Source of the DNA: CALMSM01 sp964534095
GTDB lineage: Bacteria > Patescibacteriota > Saccharimonadia > Saccharimonadales > CALMSM01
Direction of reading: 5' to 3'
Length of the DNA: 12,151 nt
NCBI GenBank assembly: GCA_964534095.1
Contig: CAZHPF010000019.1
Location: forward strand, 1-12,151
This document shows positions 1 to 6,193 of the stretch, piece by piece. The stretch's first letter is position 1. Each line of letters starts with the position of its first letter. The position numbers were made by a program, and so were the translations under genes. The notes beneath the pieces are model-generated. The model did no database searches, was not told the DNA's origin, and saw only the letters and a program-made list of their open reading frames with translations.

Positions 1-118
1 GTGCCGGCTCCAAATCGGCTACTGCGAAAAGCTCAAGGCGTTGATCTAAAAAAGCACCCACTAACGCGGGTGCTTCATAAATTTCTGCGGTTTGTATTTG
101 TTCAGCGGGCATTGCCAT
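1..118 (-). CDS. Possible N-terminal part of an unknown protein, cut by left edge
   Basis: A minus-strand frame stays open from an ATG at 118 (a second in-frame ATG lies at 112) for 39 codons to the window edge. It reads MAMPAEQIQTAEIYEAPALV and then a Leu/Ala-rich, mildly acidic stretch. The product is not recognised. The gene would be divergent from guaA, with a -10-like box upstream: TATACT at 135-130, or TACAGT six bases before the ATG at 130-125. Evidence against: a hairpin lies inside it (52-75), and the plus strand is also open in places, for example a frame ending at the TAA at 47-49 just before the hairpin, which could instead be the tail of a plus-strand gene. A run of 39 open codons is only moderate evidence of coding. 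Confidence 0.4.
   Translation of the reverse strand, partial: MAMPAEQIQTAEIYEAPALVGAFLDQRLELFAVADLEPA
52..75. terminator. Hairpin with T-run on the minus strand
   Basis: An 8-bp perfect stem (AAGCACCC with GGGTGCTT) closes an 8-nt loop. Read on the minus strand it is followed by a run of T, which is terminator-like; read on plus it follows a possible TAA at 47-49 but has a weak T tract. It overlaps the possible minus-strand gene 1-118, so it may be a real terminator or an accident of coding sequence. Confidence 0.3.
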
Positions 119-199
119 ACTGAGACTGTAGTATAGCGCTCACCGGCCAGCATTGCAAAGCTTTTGCTTAAGTCAGTCATTTCGTGGTTTTATAACTAT
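119..199. promoter_or_regulatory. Divergent intergenic region upstream of guaA
   Basis: These bases separate the possible left-edge gene and guaA. The minus strand has TATACT at 135-130 as a -10 candidate. The plus strand has TAGTAT/TATAGC-like hexamers in the same stretch (about 129-137) that could start the guaA transcript. No clear -35 or Shine-Dalgarno is visible for guaA. The assignment is weak. Confidence 0.3.
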
Positions 200-2110
200 A
201 TGACCGGCGAGACATTACCGGGTGGTGAGCAGCTTTCGTCACCAGAGAAGCTGAAGCCGATTCAAGCTGTCGCGATACTCGACGCCGGCGCCCAGTACGG
301 CAAAGTCATCGACCGGCGGGTACGCAACCTGGGTGTGCGATCGGAAATTTTGCCGCTAAACACCCCCGCCGAAGAGTTAAGCGACTTCGACGCCTTGATA
401 ATTTCTGGCGGACCGCAGAGTGTTTACAGCCCGGAGGCACCGGCTTACGATTCTGCCATATTCGAGCTGGAAAAACCGATCCTGGGTATTTGCTACGGCA
501 TGCAGCTCATGAACCAGTGTCTTGGCGGATCGGTCGAACGCGGCGGCCGACGCGAGGACGGCCCGGCCGAAGCTCAAGTTGATTCGGATTCTCCCCTCTT
601 TGACCAACTGGCTGCTCAGCAGACCGTGTTGATGAGCCACGGCGACAGTATCGCTAGCTTGGCCCCCGGATTTGAGGCTTCAGCAATGTCGGGCGACATT
701 GTCGCGGCCATCGAGGACCGGCAGCGGCATTTATACGGCGTGCAGTTCCATCCGGAAGTCGACATTACCACCCACGGCAGCGATATCCTGGGTAATTTCC
801 TTTTCAATGTCGCCGGGCTGGAACAGGATTACACCGTAGAGGACCGGGAGGCTGAAGCCATTCGTTATATCCAGGAGACCGTCGGCGAGCGCGAAGTGCT
901 GGTCTTCGCCAGCGGCGGCGTCGATTCGACAGTCTGTACAGTGCTGCTGGGCAAAGCTCTGGATCCCGCCAAGGTGCACGCCGTCCACATTGATACCGGC
1001 TTTATGCGCCTGGGTGAAAGCCGCGAGGTCGCCAAGGCTTTGTCCTCAGTCGGCATTGAACTGACCGTTATAGACGACAGTGAGCACTTCGCCTCGGCGA
1101 CCACACTTATTGATGGCGTCGAGACCATGCCGCTACGTGAAGTAACCGAGCCGGAAATTAAGCGCAAAATTATCGGCGACACCTTTATCAAAGTTCTCGG
1201 CATGGCCACCGAGCAACTGGGACTTGACCCTGATAACACGGTTTTGGGCCAGGGCACGCTGCGGCCGGATTTGATTGAAAGCGCCAGCTCTCTGGCCAGC
1301 ACCCAAGCGTCAGTTATAAAGACTCACCATAACGACACGCCGCTGGTGCGCGAACTGCGGGCAAACGGCCAGGTTGTCGAACCGCTGCAATCGCTCCACA
1401 AGGACGAAGTGCGCGAACTTGGCCGCCTGCTGGGCCTAAGTGATGAGCTTGTTTGGCGCCAGCCTTTTCCCGGTCCAGGTTTGGCCATTCGGGCCATTTG
1501 CGCCGAGCGGCCGTTTATCACGCCTGAATTTATAGAAGTCGGCGCGGCCCTGCAGGAATTCAGTAACGAGAAAATCGCCACCACGCTTTTGCCGATCCAA
1601 ACGGTCGGCGTGCAGGGCGACGGCCGCAGCTACAGTTACCTGGCGGCGCTAAGCGGCGAATCTGACTGGGACCGGCTTATGGAAATGGCCCGTGAAATTC
1701 CCAAGACGCTGCACAGCGTCAACCGCGTGGTGTATGTTTTCGGTGAACAAGTCCGCGGGCCGATAGACGATATTACGCCGACCTTCCCGACCGCTGAGGT
1801 CATAGAGCAGCTGCGCCGGGCCGATGACGTCGTGAATAAGGTGCTTATCAAATACGACCTGGTCCGGGCATTAAGCCAGGTGCCGGTTGTCTCCTTTCCG
1901 GTGCACTTCGGCAAACCAGGCAACCGTTCGATCGGCATCCGCACTTTTATAACCAATGACTTCATGACCGGGGTGCCAGCCATACCGGGAGTTCATTTGC
2001 CCTTTGAAGCTTTGGACGAGATGGTTTACGGCATTACGCGCGATGACACTATCTCGCGCGTCGCCTATGACCTGACGTCCAAACCGCCCGGCACCACCGA
2101 GTGGGAGTAG
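200..2110 (+). CDS. guaA: GMP synthase (glutamine-hydrolysing), long eukaryote-like form
   Basis: Converts XMP, glutamine and ATP to GMP in the last step of guanine nucleotide synthesis; cytosolic. The N-terminal class I glutamine amidotransferase has the nucleophile Cys in GICYGMQ (residue 98 from this start) and the His/Glu pair in VQFHPEV (184/186). The ATP pyrophosphatase domain has its PP-loop SGGVDST at 238-244, followed by the PFPGPGLAIR segment. The product is about 636 aa, against roughly 510-525 for the usual bacterial enzyme. The extra length is an insertion in the C-terminal dimerisation domain, between GVQGDGRSYSY and the end, and the protein ends TSKPPGTTEWE as in eukaryotic GMP synthases. 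The start is uncertain: ATG at 200 is preferred, while an in-frame TTG at 164 would add 12 residues; neither has a good Shine-Dalgarno. Codons are mostly GC-ending, unlike the downstream island. Confidence 0.95.
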   Translation: MTGETLPGGEQLSSPEKLKPIQAVAILDAGAQYGKVIDRRVRNLGVRSEILPLNTPAEELSDFDALIISGGPQSVYSPEAPAYDSAIFELEKPILGICYGMQLMNQCLGGSVERGGRREDGPAEAQVDSDSPLFDQLAAQQTVLMSHGDSIASLAPGFEASAMSGDIVAAIEDRQRHLYGVQFHPEVDITTHGSDILGNFLFNVAGLEQDYTVEDREAEAIRYIQETVGEREVLVFASGGVDSTVCTVLLGKALDPAKVHAVHIDTGFMRLGESREVAKALSSVGIELTVIDDSEHFASATTLIDGVETMPLREVTEPEIKRKIIGDTFIKVLGMATEQLGLDPDNTVLGQGTLRPDLIESASSLASTQASVIKTHHNDTPLVRELRANGQVVEPLQSLHKDEVRELGRLLGLSDELVWRQPFPGPGLAIRAICAERPFITPEFIEVGAALQEFSNEKIATTLLPIQTVGVQGDGRSYSYLAALSGESDWDRLMEMAREIPKTLHSVNRVVYVFGEQVRGPIDDITPTFPTAEVIEQLRRADDVVNKVLIKYDLVRALSQVPVVSFPVHFGKPGNRSIGIRTFITNDFMTGVPAIPGVHLPFEALDEMVYGITRDDTISRVAYDLTSKPPGTTEWE

Positions 2111-2161
2111 CCGAGTACCGAGAAACGTGCTATATTTACCCCTGTTGCACTGCAGCCAAAT

Positions 2162-2204
2162 AAAAATTTCAAACCAGGCAGCTTGACTGACGTTTGGAAT
2201 TTTT
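2162..2204 (+). terminator. Probable guaA terminator hairpin
   Basis: A 13-bp stem (AAAAATTTCAAAC with GTTTGGAATTTTT, one G-U pair) encloses a 17-nt loop about 50 nt after the guaA stop. The 3' arm ends in five T. The stem is AT-rich and the loop large, so efficiency is doubtful, but position and A/T-flanked arms fit a terminator. Confidence 0.45.
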
Positions 2205-2222
2205 AGAGGAGATGGCTTTGTG

Positions 2223-2273
2223 GGGTAAGTAGTTTTGCCGAGCAAACTTGTTTTGTCGGCAAAATGGTTACCC
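2223..2273. other. Two-part extended hairpin upstream of the tRNA
   Basis: The inner stem is a perfect 9 bp (TTTTGCCGA 2233-2241 with TCGGCAAAA 2256-2264). After a small internal loop, an outer stem pairs GGGTAA (2223-2228) with TTACCC (2268-2273). The arms begin with T and end with A, the reverse of a rho-independent terminator, so this is a structured RNA or DNA inverted repeat of unknown role. It ends 20 nt before the tRNA. Confidence 0.4.
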
Positions 2274-2292
2274 AACCATTACACATCGACGT

Positions 2293-2369
2293 GGCGGCGT
2301 AGCTCAGCTGGTTAGAGCGCAGGACTCATAAGCCTGAGGTCAGTGGTTCAAGCCCACTCGCCGCTACCA
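2293..2369 (+). tRNA. tRNA with CAT anticodon (elongator Met, or Ile2)
   Basis: A complete 77-nt cloverleaf. The acceptor GGCGGCG pairs with CGCCGCT (G1-U72 wobble); D stem GCTC/GAGC; anticodon loop CTCATAA with CAT at 2327-2329; anticodon stem CAGGA/GCCTG with one A-G mismatch next to the loop; variable AGGTC; T stem AGTGG/CCACT around TTCAAGC; discriminator A and an encoded CCA. It lacks the GGG/CCC anticodon stem of initiator tRNA, so it is elongator Met or an Ile tRNA whose C34 is modified to lysidine; sequence alone does not settle this. The T loop carries A at the usual G57 position, which is allowed. It stands directly upstream of the azole-peptide island. Confidence 0.95.
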
Positions 2370-2509
2370 GATTGGACATCTAAGAACTCAATACTTGTTC
2401 CATGTGTGGCGGTAGGCCATATGAAGATTGTACGCCTGAAATAGTGACCGGGTTCCCAGACCATTCTCCGCCTAGTTTAATGAATATGAGTGAGGCATAG
2501 TATCAGGTA
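2370..2509 (+). promoter_or_regulatory. Intergenic region with promoter of the azole-peptide operon
   Basis: A -10-like TAGTAT at 2498-2503 ends six bases before the ATG at 2510, placing the expected transcription start on or beside the ATG. No good -35 and no properly spaced Shine-Dalgarno are visible. The stretch 2405-2473 can fold with GGCGG near its 5' end against CCGCC at its 3' end, with AGGC/GCCT inside. It also contains a GGGTTCCC sequence reminiscent of a T arm, but does not form a cloverleaf. Confidence 0.4.
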
Positions 2510-3289
2510 ATGGCACAGTCAAATCAAACAAGATATAAATTTTTGCCTGAATGGACAATACATCAGACAGATAAATCGCTAATAATTTCTGGCGGAGCCG
2601 ATGCCAGGTACGAAATTGAGCTTGAAAGCAGTGAACCGTCTTTTTTTTCATCATTGAAGCACAGTGAGCCTTTTACTCGCAAAGAGCTTAGTGCTCGTGA
2701 TCAACGTGTGCTTGAAGAGTTAATAACTGCAGAGATTATTGTTCCAGTTTTACAAAAAAGCAAAGTGTTGAAAGTTGCCATGATTGGTGACAAAAGTGAA
2801 CTGGCTCCAGCCCGGAATAAGGAAATCGCGATTATCAAGAGCAGCCCGGATTACGGTCTAGCACTTATCATCCGCACAAACAGTACTTACGCCGGCTTAT
2901 TAGAAAAAATTAAATATCAAACTATCACAAAGCCTCACCTATTTGTAGATATGGCATTTCACCACACTCTTTCATTAGGCCCCTTAGTATTCCCGGGAGA
3001 GACGGCATGTGTTGCATGTCTGCAGGGGCGAGTCAGTACACGATGGGGTGACGAAACTCCACCAGTTACACCCCGAACTGTCAACAAGTATGGAAAAATC
3101 GTTTCCGAGCTGATAGCCACAGAGCTGCTTAGAATAGCAAATGGTGATACAAGTCTGACCAACAAGACTGTTTCTTGGAATTTCCAAGATAGAGCAGTTA
3201 AGAAAGATCAGTTGCTCAAAGTGCCATTATGTCCTATATGTACAAAGAATAAGATTGACCAGGGTGGAGCTTTAGCATTACCATGGTGA
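2510..3289 (+). CDS. TOMM/LAP E1-like cyclodehydratase partner (C protein, SagC-like)
   Basis: A predicted leader-peptide-binding partner of the YcaO enzyme in making azoline rings. The N-terminal part (about residues 1-85) is compatible with the winged-helix recognition element of such proteins. The C-terminal part holds the family hallmark HHTLSLGPLVFPGETACVAC (151-170), with a CxxC at 167-170 and a second CPIC at 241-244; together they form the structural zinc tetrad typical of ThiF/E1-like TOMM C proteins. At 259 aa it is short compared with the stand-alone C proteins I know of, so much of the adenylation fold may be reduced. Its stop is 4 nt before the next ATG, and all four genes run in one direction. 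Codon third positions are AT-richer than in guaA. The family call is firm from context and motifs; the exact subfamily is not. Confidence 0.85.
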   Translation: MAQSNQTRYKFLPEWTIHQTDKSLIISGGADARYEIELESSEPSFFSSLKHSEPFTRKELSARDQRVLEELITAEIIVPVLQKSKVLKVAMIGDKSELAPARNKEIAIIKSSPDYGLALIIRTNSTYAGLLEKIKYQTITKPHLFVDMAFHHTLSLGPLVFPGETACVACLQGRVSTRWGDETPPVTPRTVNKYGKIVSELIATELLRIANGDTSLTNKTVSWNFQDRAVKKDQLLKVPLCPICTKNKIDQGGALALPW

Positions 3290-3293
3290 AAAG

Positions 3294-4010
3294 ATGAAAG
3301 CATTACAAACACAGTTTGATGATAAAAGATTCTCCACAGTTGTTACCACACCTACATGTGGAAGTTCGTGTTGTTGCTGCTGTTGTTGTTTAGCAACCTC
3401 AATCGCTTCTTCTACTTTATTAGCACAGCGTATTGGTAAAGAAGGTGAGAAGCACCAAGTTCATAATCGTCATTTGCTGACTGTACTTTCTGCGCTGTTC
3501 GTACCAATCGTTGGAGCTTTGGTTTATTTAGGGTTCTGGCTTATTAACTCAATGCTTAGTAGTTGCACAGAGAAAACTTATAGATATTCAGAAGCATATA
3601 CTGTTTGCACGAATCCTGGTGCTGCAGCGATATGGCCCCTGCTTATTATTGCCCCTTTCTTGGTGTTATGGTTCTTGTACTCAAGAGTACAGATTGAAAA
3701 GCCTGTAAAGCGTGCGCTGCTTGTTACAACACTGATTGCAGTTGCTTTCACAGCTGAGTTTTTTGGAGGGGCAGTTCTCATTCTGACAGGTGTTGGCGGT
3801 ATCGTGTATTTGATACTGGTTCCAATTATTGTTGGATGGATTACAGTATGGTATCACCGACACATTGGCAAAGAAGTTAGTGATGGTGGCATAGCTCCAA
3901 CCATCCAAGCAGCACTTCCAACACAAGAACAAGCAACGGAGCAACATGACGAAGAGTCAACAAAGCCAGAAGAACCACCTCAGCAGAACCCTCCTGCTAC
4001 AAGCTCCTAA
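3294..4010 (+). CDS. Candidate azole-peptide precursor fused to a multi-pass membrane protein
   Basis: Residues 1-20 look like a short leader (MKALQTQFDDKRFSTVVTTP). Next comes T21-C22-G-S-S and a run of seven cysteines at 26-32, then LATSIASST, with overall similarity in layout to the Cys/Ser/Thr core of streptolysin S-type precursors. After about residue 57 the protein is a membrane domain with hydrophobic segments at about 61-86, 111-131, 141-163 and 166-187. The tail (195-238) is Gln/Glu/Pro-rich. A GGTGA Shine-Dalgarno lies just upstream, and the gene is 4 nt after the C protein and overlaps the YcaO start by 65 nt. No other precursor-like ORF is seen in the operon, so this is the best substrate candidate. 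The fusion of a modifiable core to several membrane helices is unusual. The alternative is a membrane accessory, immunity or export protein with a Cys-rich cytoplasmic end. I do not recognise the membrane domain. Confidence 0.6.
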   Translation: MKALQTQFDDKRFSTVVTTPTCGSSCCCCCCCLATSIASSTLLAQRIGKEGEKHQVHNRHLLTVLSALFVPIVGALVYLGFWLINSMLSSCTEKTYRYSEAYTVCTNPGAAAIWPLLIIAPFLVLWFLYSRVQIEKPVKRALLVTTLIAVAFTAEFFGGAVLILTGVGGIVYLILVPIIVGWITVWYHRHIGKEVSDGGIAPTIQAALPTQEQATEQHDEESTKPEEPPQQNPPATSS

Positions 4011-5214
4011 TAACCGGCACGGGATAACTCTAGAACCTCAGCGTGCTCGGGTTTCACTGAGTGATGCGAAAAGTATTATTCATATGGGAGTTGCAGGCTC
4101 GCTTGAATCACCGTGGCAAAGTGCGGCTGGCGGCGTAAGCAGAAACGAGGAAGATGCTGAACTAGCAGCTATAGGGGAGTCTATAGAACGTTATTGTGCG
4201 GTTATCATTAATTTGCCGCTAAAACCTAAGCATGCCATTCCAGGCGATAAGATATTACAGGCAGACGAATGGTGTTTGTTCACTAAAGACCAGCGAAATA
4301 ATCCAAAGTTTCCGTTTGGCAATATTTACTCAGATAAATGTATGTATACAAATGCGTATGACTTTCATAACAATAAAGAGTTGTGGATTCCGCATCCTTT
4401 TGTAGTGCTTCGAGATGACTACAAGACTGGCATTCCGACCTCCTCTGGACTAGCAGCAGGGCCAACTGCTCATCAGGCTTTACTACGTGCAACCCAAGAA
4501 CTCATTGAACGTGATGCGCTAATGATGACCTGGCTTCACAGCGTACCAGCTCGTGCAATTCAAACACCAACAAAATACCTAGCTGAGACCAATGATTTGA
4601 ATGGTGAAATGTGGGCTTTTGATCTCACCCCTGCTTACAGTCCATTCCCAGTTATTGCAGTAGCCGGTGGTATACAGAAACGAGGTAAATGGCGCTATTC
4701 TCTTGGAGTTGCTTGTCGAGAAACCTGGAAAGATGCTCTTGATAAAGCATACCTTGAGTGGAACCAAGGCATACTATTTGCCGGCATTTACGAAAAGTAT
4801 GTGGACACTTCTTATATAACTGATCCATACAAGTTAAAATCATTTGATGAACATGCAATTTTTTACACCCTTTATCCAGAACAATGGCATGATTTGCCAA
4901 TGTTTAGGAACAAGGACAAAATACATGACGTATCAGTTAAGGGTAAGTCTATGACTACTGATCAAGCGTTAAGGGCAATTAAATCGACGTTTAAAGAGAA
5001 TCATATTCGGCTTTACTATCGCGACATAACAACTATAGATGCTCAACAGCTTGGTATACATGTAGTGCATGCAACTTCGCCAGACCTCGCGCCAATTTTT
5101 GCGCATCAGGAGTGGCCACTCGTTGGCAGACTGCGCGACAAACTCCAAAGCCGGTATCCATGGGCTTCTGACAAACTTGAGTTCCCAAACCTAATGCCGC
5201 ATCCATTGGGTTGA
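3946..5214 (+). CDS. YcaO-type azoline-forming cyclodehydratase (D protein, SagD-like)
   Basis: Uses ATP to phosphorylate the amide oxygen during conversion of Cys/Ser/Thr to azolines on a leader-bound precursor. YcaO signatures are plain: the glutamates of AIGESIERYC (75-84) and ATQELIERDA (182-191), which bind ATP/Mg; the GGVSRNEEDAE segment (62-72); SSGLAAGPT (166-174); and a C-terminus ending FPNLMPHPLG. That ending is a reduced version of the Pro-rich tail (PxPxP-type) that enters the active site in azoline-forming YcaO proteins and separates them from thioamidating ones. The chosen ATG at 3946 has GGAG four bases upstream and overlaps the previous gene by 65 nt; the next in-frame ATG (4084) would remove 46 residues just before the core. 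The SagB-type gene follows immediately. Confidence 0.9.
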   Translation: MTKSQQSQKNHLSRTLLLQAPNNRHGITLEPQRARVSLSDAKSIIHMGVAGSLESPWQSAAGGVSRNEEDAELAAIGESIERYCAVIINLPLKPKHAIPGDKILQADEWCLFTKDQRNNPKFPFGNIYSDKCMYTNAYDFHNNKELWIPHPFVVLRDDYKTGIPTSSGLAAGPTAHQALLRATQELIERDALMMTWLHSVPARAIQTPTKYLAETNDLNGEMWAFDLTPAYSPFPVIAVAGGIQKRGKWRYSLGVACRETWKDALDKAYLEWNQGILFAGIYEKYVDTSYITDPYKLKSFDEHAIFYTLYPEQWHDLPMFRNKDKIHDVSVKGKSMTTDQALRAIKSTFKENHIRLYYRDITTIDAQQLGIHVVHATSPDLAPIFAHQEWPLVGRLRDKLQSRYPWASDKLEFPNLMPHPLG

Positions 5215-5216
5215 GT

Positions 5217-5933
5217 ATGAATGACGACGAAACCTTATTTGATAAGTTTTGGGAATCCTCCTCATTGGACAGATTTAATGTGCAGGAATTTGCCCAGCAG
5301 CTTAATAGTTATGACAGTGACGATAAGGAATTTTTGCTTGAGTATCCCAACTCCCCACAGCCACTGCCACAGGTACGTAGCCAAGCTAATAAAATTGCTA
5401 AGAAGCGTAGGAGTGATCGTACGTTTTCAGGCAAACAATTATCCGTAAAAGAACTTGGCCATCTTCTGTCAAGCTTTTATGCTTGGAATGGCTTAGAACA
5501 TCGGGGTTATCCATCGGCAGGAGCTACTTATGTTACAGAGGTATTCTGTGTTGCATTCAATGTCGAGAGGTTTGCCAGGAAAATTATTTACTATGATCCA
5601 GAGAAACATGGGGCTGTGGTGGTGTCTGATAATGCACCTTCTTGGGACAAAGCCAGCCAATCACTTAACATGAATGTGGAAGGTGTTCCTAATCTACTCT
5701 TGGTCTTCGTGATATTTCCAGGGCGAGCAATAGCAAAATATGGAGATCGAGGGGGCAGATTCGCACTAATAGAAGTAGGTGCCGCCATGCAGCAGCTATC
5801 TTTGCAAATTGCTGACTTATCAAACTTGAGGGGCGTAGCAGTCGGGGGAATGCTTGATGAGGTATGGAAACAAGCACTAGGCCTCAAGCAGACTAATGCA
5901 CAAATTGCACTGGGTTATTTAATCGGTAAATAG
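5217..5933 (+). CDS. SagB-type FMN-dependent azoline dehydrogenase (B protein)
   Basis: A nitroreductase-fold flavoprotein that oxidises azolines to aromatic azoles. Visible motifs (numbered from this ATG): KKRRSDRTFSGKQLS at 62-76, containing the basic FMN-phosphate segment; RGYPSAGATYVTE at 96-108; YYDPEKHG at 125-132; and KYGDRGGRFALIEVGAAMQQ at 174-193, where the Lys-Tyr pair matches the catalytic pair of McbC/SagB-type enzymes. The end, LGYLIGK, is typical of the family. The ATG lies 2 nt after the YcaO stop, so translation is probably coupled. An in-frame TTG at 5211 overlapping that stop would add two residues. At 238 aa it is near the usual size. It is the last gene of the operon, 51 nt before a strong terminator. 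Confidence 0.88.
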   Translation: MNDDETLFDKFWESSSLDRFNVQEFAQQLNSYDSDDKEFLLEYPNSPQPLPQVRSQANKIAKKRRSDRTFSGKQLSVKELGHLLSSFYAWNGLEHRGYPSAGATYVTEVFCVAFNVERFARKIIYYDPEKHGAVVVSDNAPSWDKASQSLNMNVEGVPNLLLVFVIFPGRAIAKYGDRGGRFALIEVGAAMQQLSLQIADLSNLRGVAVGGMLDEVWKQALGLKQTNAQIALGYLIGK

Positions 5934-5947
5934 CGTAGGTGGTTGAT

Positions 5948-5975
5948 TTGGTTCGAGTCACCTCGCTTCTCCCGT
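5948..5975. repeat. tRNA 3'-end-like remnant, possible attachment site
   Basis: Aligning ungapped with the tRNA 3' end (2343-2370) gives 19 of 28 identical bases, including GGTTC, the AG of the T loop and CTCGC. It contains a normal T-loop sequence, TTCGAGT, but the T stem does not pair, so it is not a functional tRNA end. It sits immediately after the last island gene, as expected for the far attachment site of an element inserted into a tRNA gene, but the divergence makes this tentative. Confidence 0.35.
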
Positions 5976-5984
5976 TTGCAAATT

Positions 5985-6010
5985 TAAAGAGCCCGCGTCC
6001 GGGCTCTTTA
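5985..6010. terminator. Bidirectional terminator at end of azole-peptide operon
   Basis: A perfect 11-bp stem (TAAAGAGCCCG with CGGGCTCTTTA) closes the 4-nt loop CGTC. A/T-rich arms on both sides make it usable in both directions. It lies 51 nt after the SagB-type stop on plus and downstream of the 26-residue ORF on minus. Confidence 0.85.
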
Positions 6011-6040
6011 ATGTTGTTCCTTGAGAGAACAAAAGGATTT

Positions 6041-6121
6041 CTAAAGATTTACGAGGACAGAGTCCACCTTTAAAATATCCTGATTTGTTGTCGGTACTAG
6101 CTCATATTGAAAGCTACCCAT
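6041..6121 (-). CDS. 26-residue small protein of unknown function
   Basis: The ATG at 6121 is preceded at six bases by a perfect GGAGGT Shine-Dalgarno (6133-6128), itself downstream of a consensus promoter (6221-6194). The reading frame begins MGSFQYELVP and ends DSVLVNL before TAG; it has no Cys, no membrane helix and a mildly acidic character. A strong terminator follows about 30 nt after the stop, giving a self-contained transcript of roughly 200 nt. It is far below normal gene-calling cut-offs. It could be a regulatory or immunity-type small protein associated with the convergent azole-peptide operon, a leader peptide, or a dual-function small RNA. No homology is claimed; the case rests on promoter, ribosome site and terminator all agreeing. 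Confidence 0.6.
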   Translation of the reverse strand: MGSFQYELVPTTNQDILKVDSVLVNL

Positions 6122-6193
6122 GTTTTTACCTCCGTTTTAGTTTTTGTTATTTTGTAAATTTTTTGTTTTGTACGCGTTAGCAAAACTAGTATT

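Noticed and set aside
865..1302. Minus-strand 145-codon frame inside guaA
   Set aside because: Antisense to the PP-loop domain, Ser/Thr-rich low-complexity translation, no start signals.
2214..2231. Tiny MALWGK ORF after GAGGAG, before the tRNA
   Set aside because: Six codons only, the purine run abuts the ATG with no spacing, and it overlaps the extended hairpin; no support for translation.
1871..2275. Minus-strand 134-codon frame over the guaA end
   Set aside because: It runs antisense to conserved guaA codons and through both hairpins; a shadow frame of a GC-rich gene.
2405..2473. Second tRNA gene before the azole operon
   Set aside because: Outer GGCGG/CCGCC pairing exists, but there is no D arm, no anticodon arm and no proper T stem.
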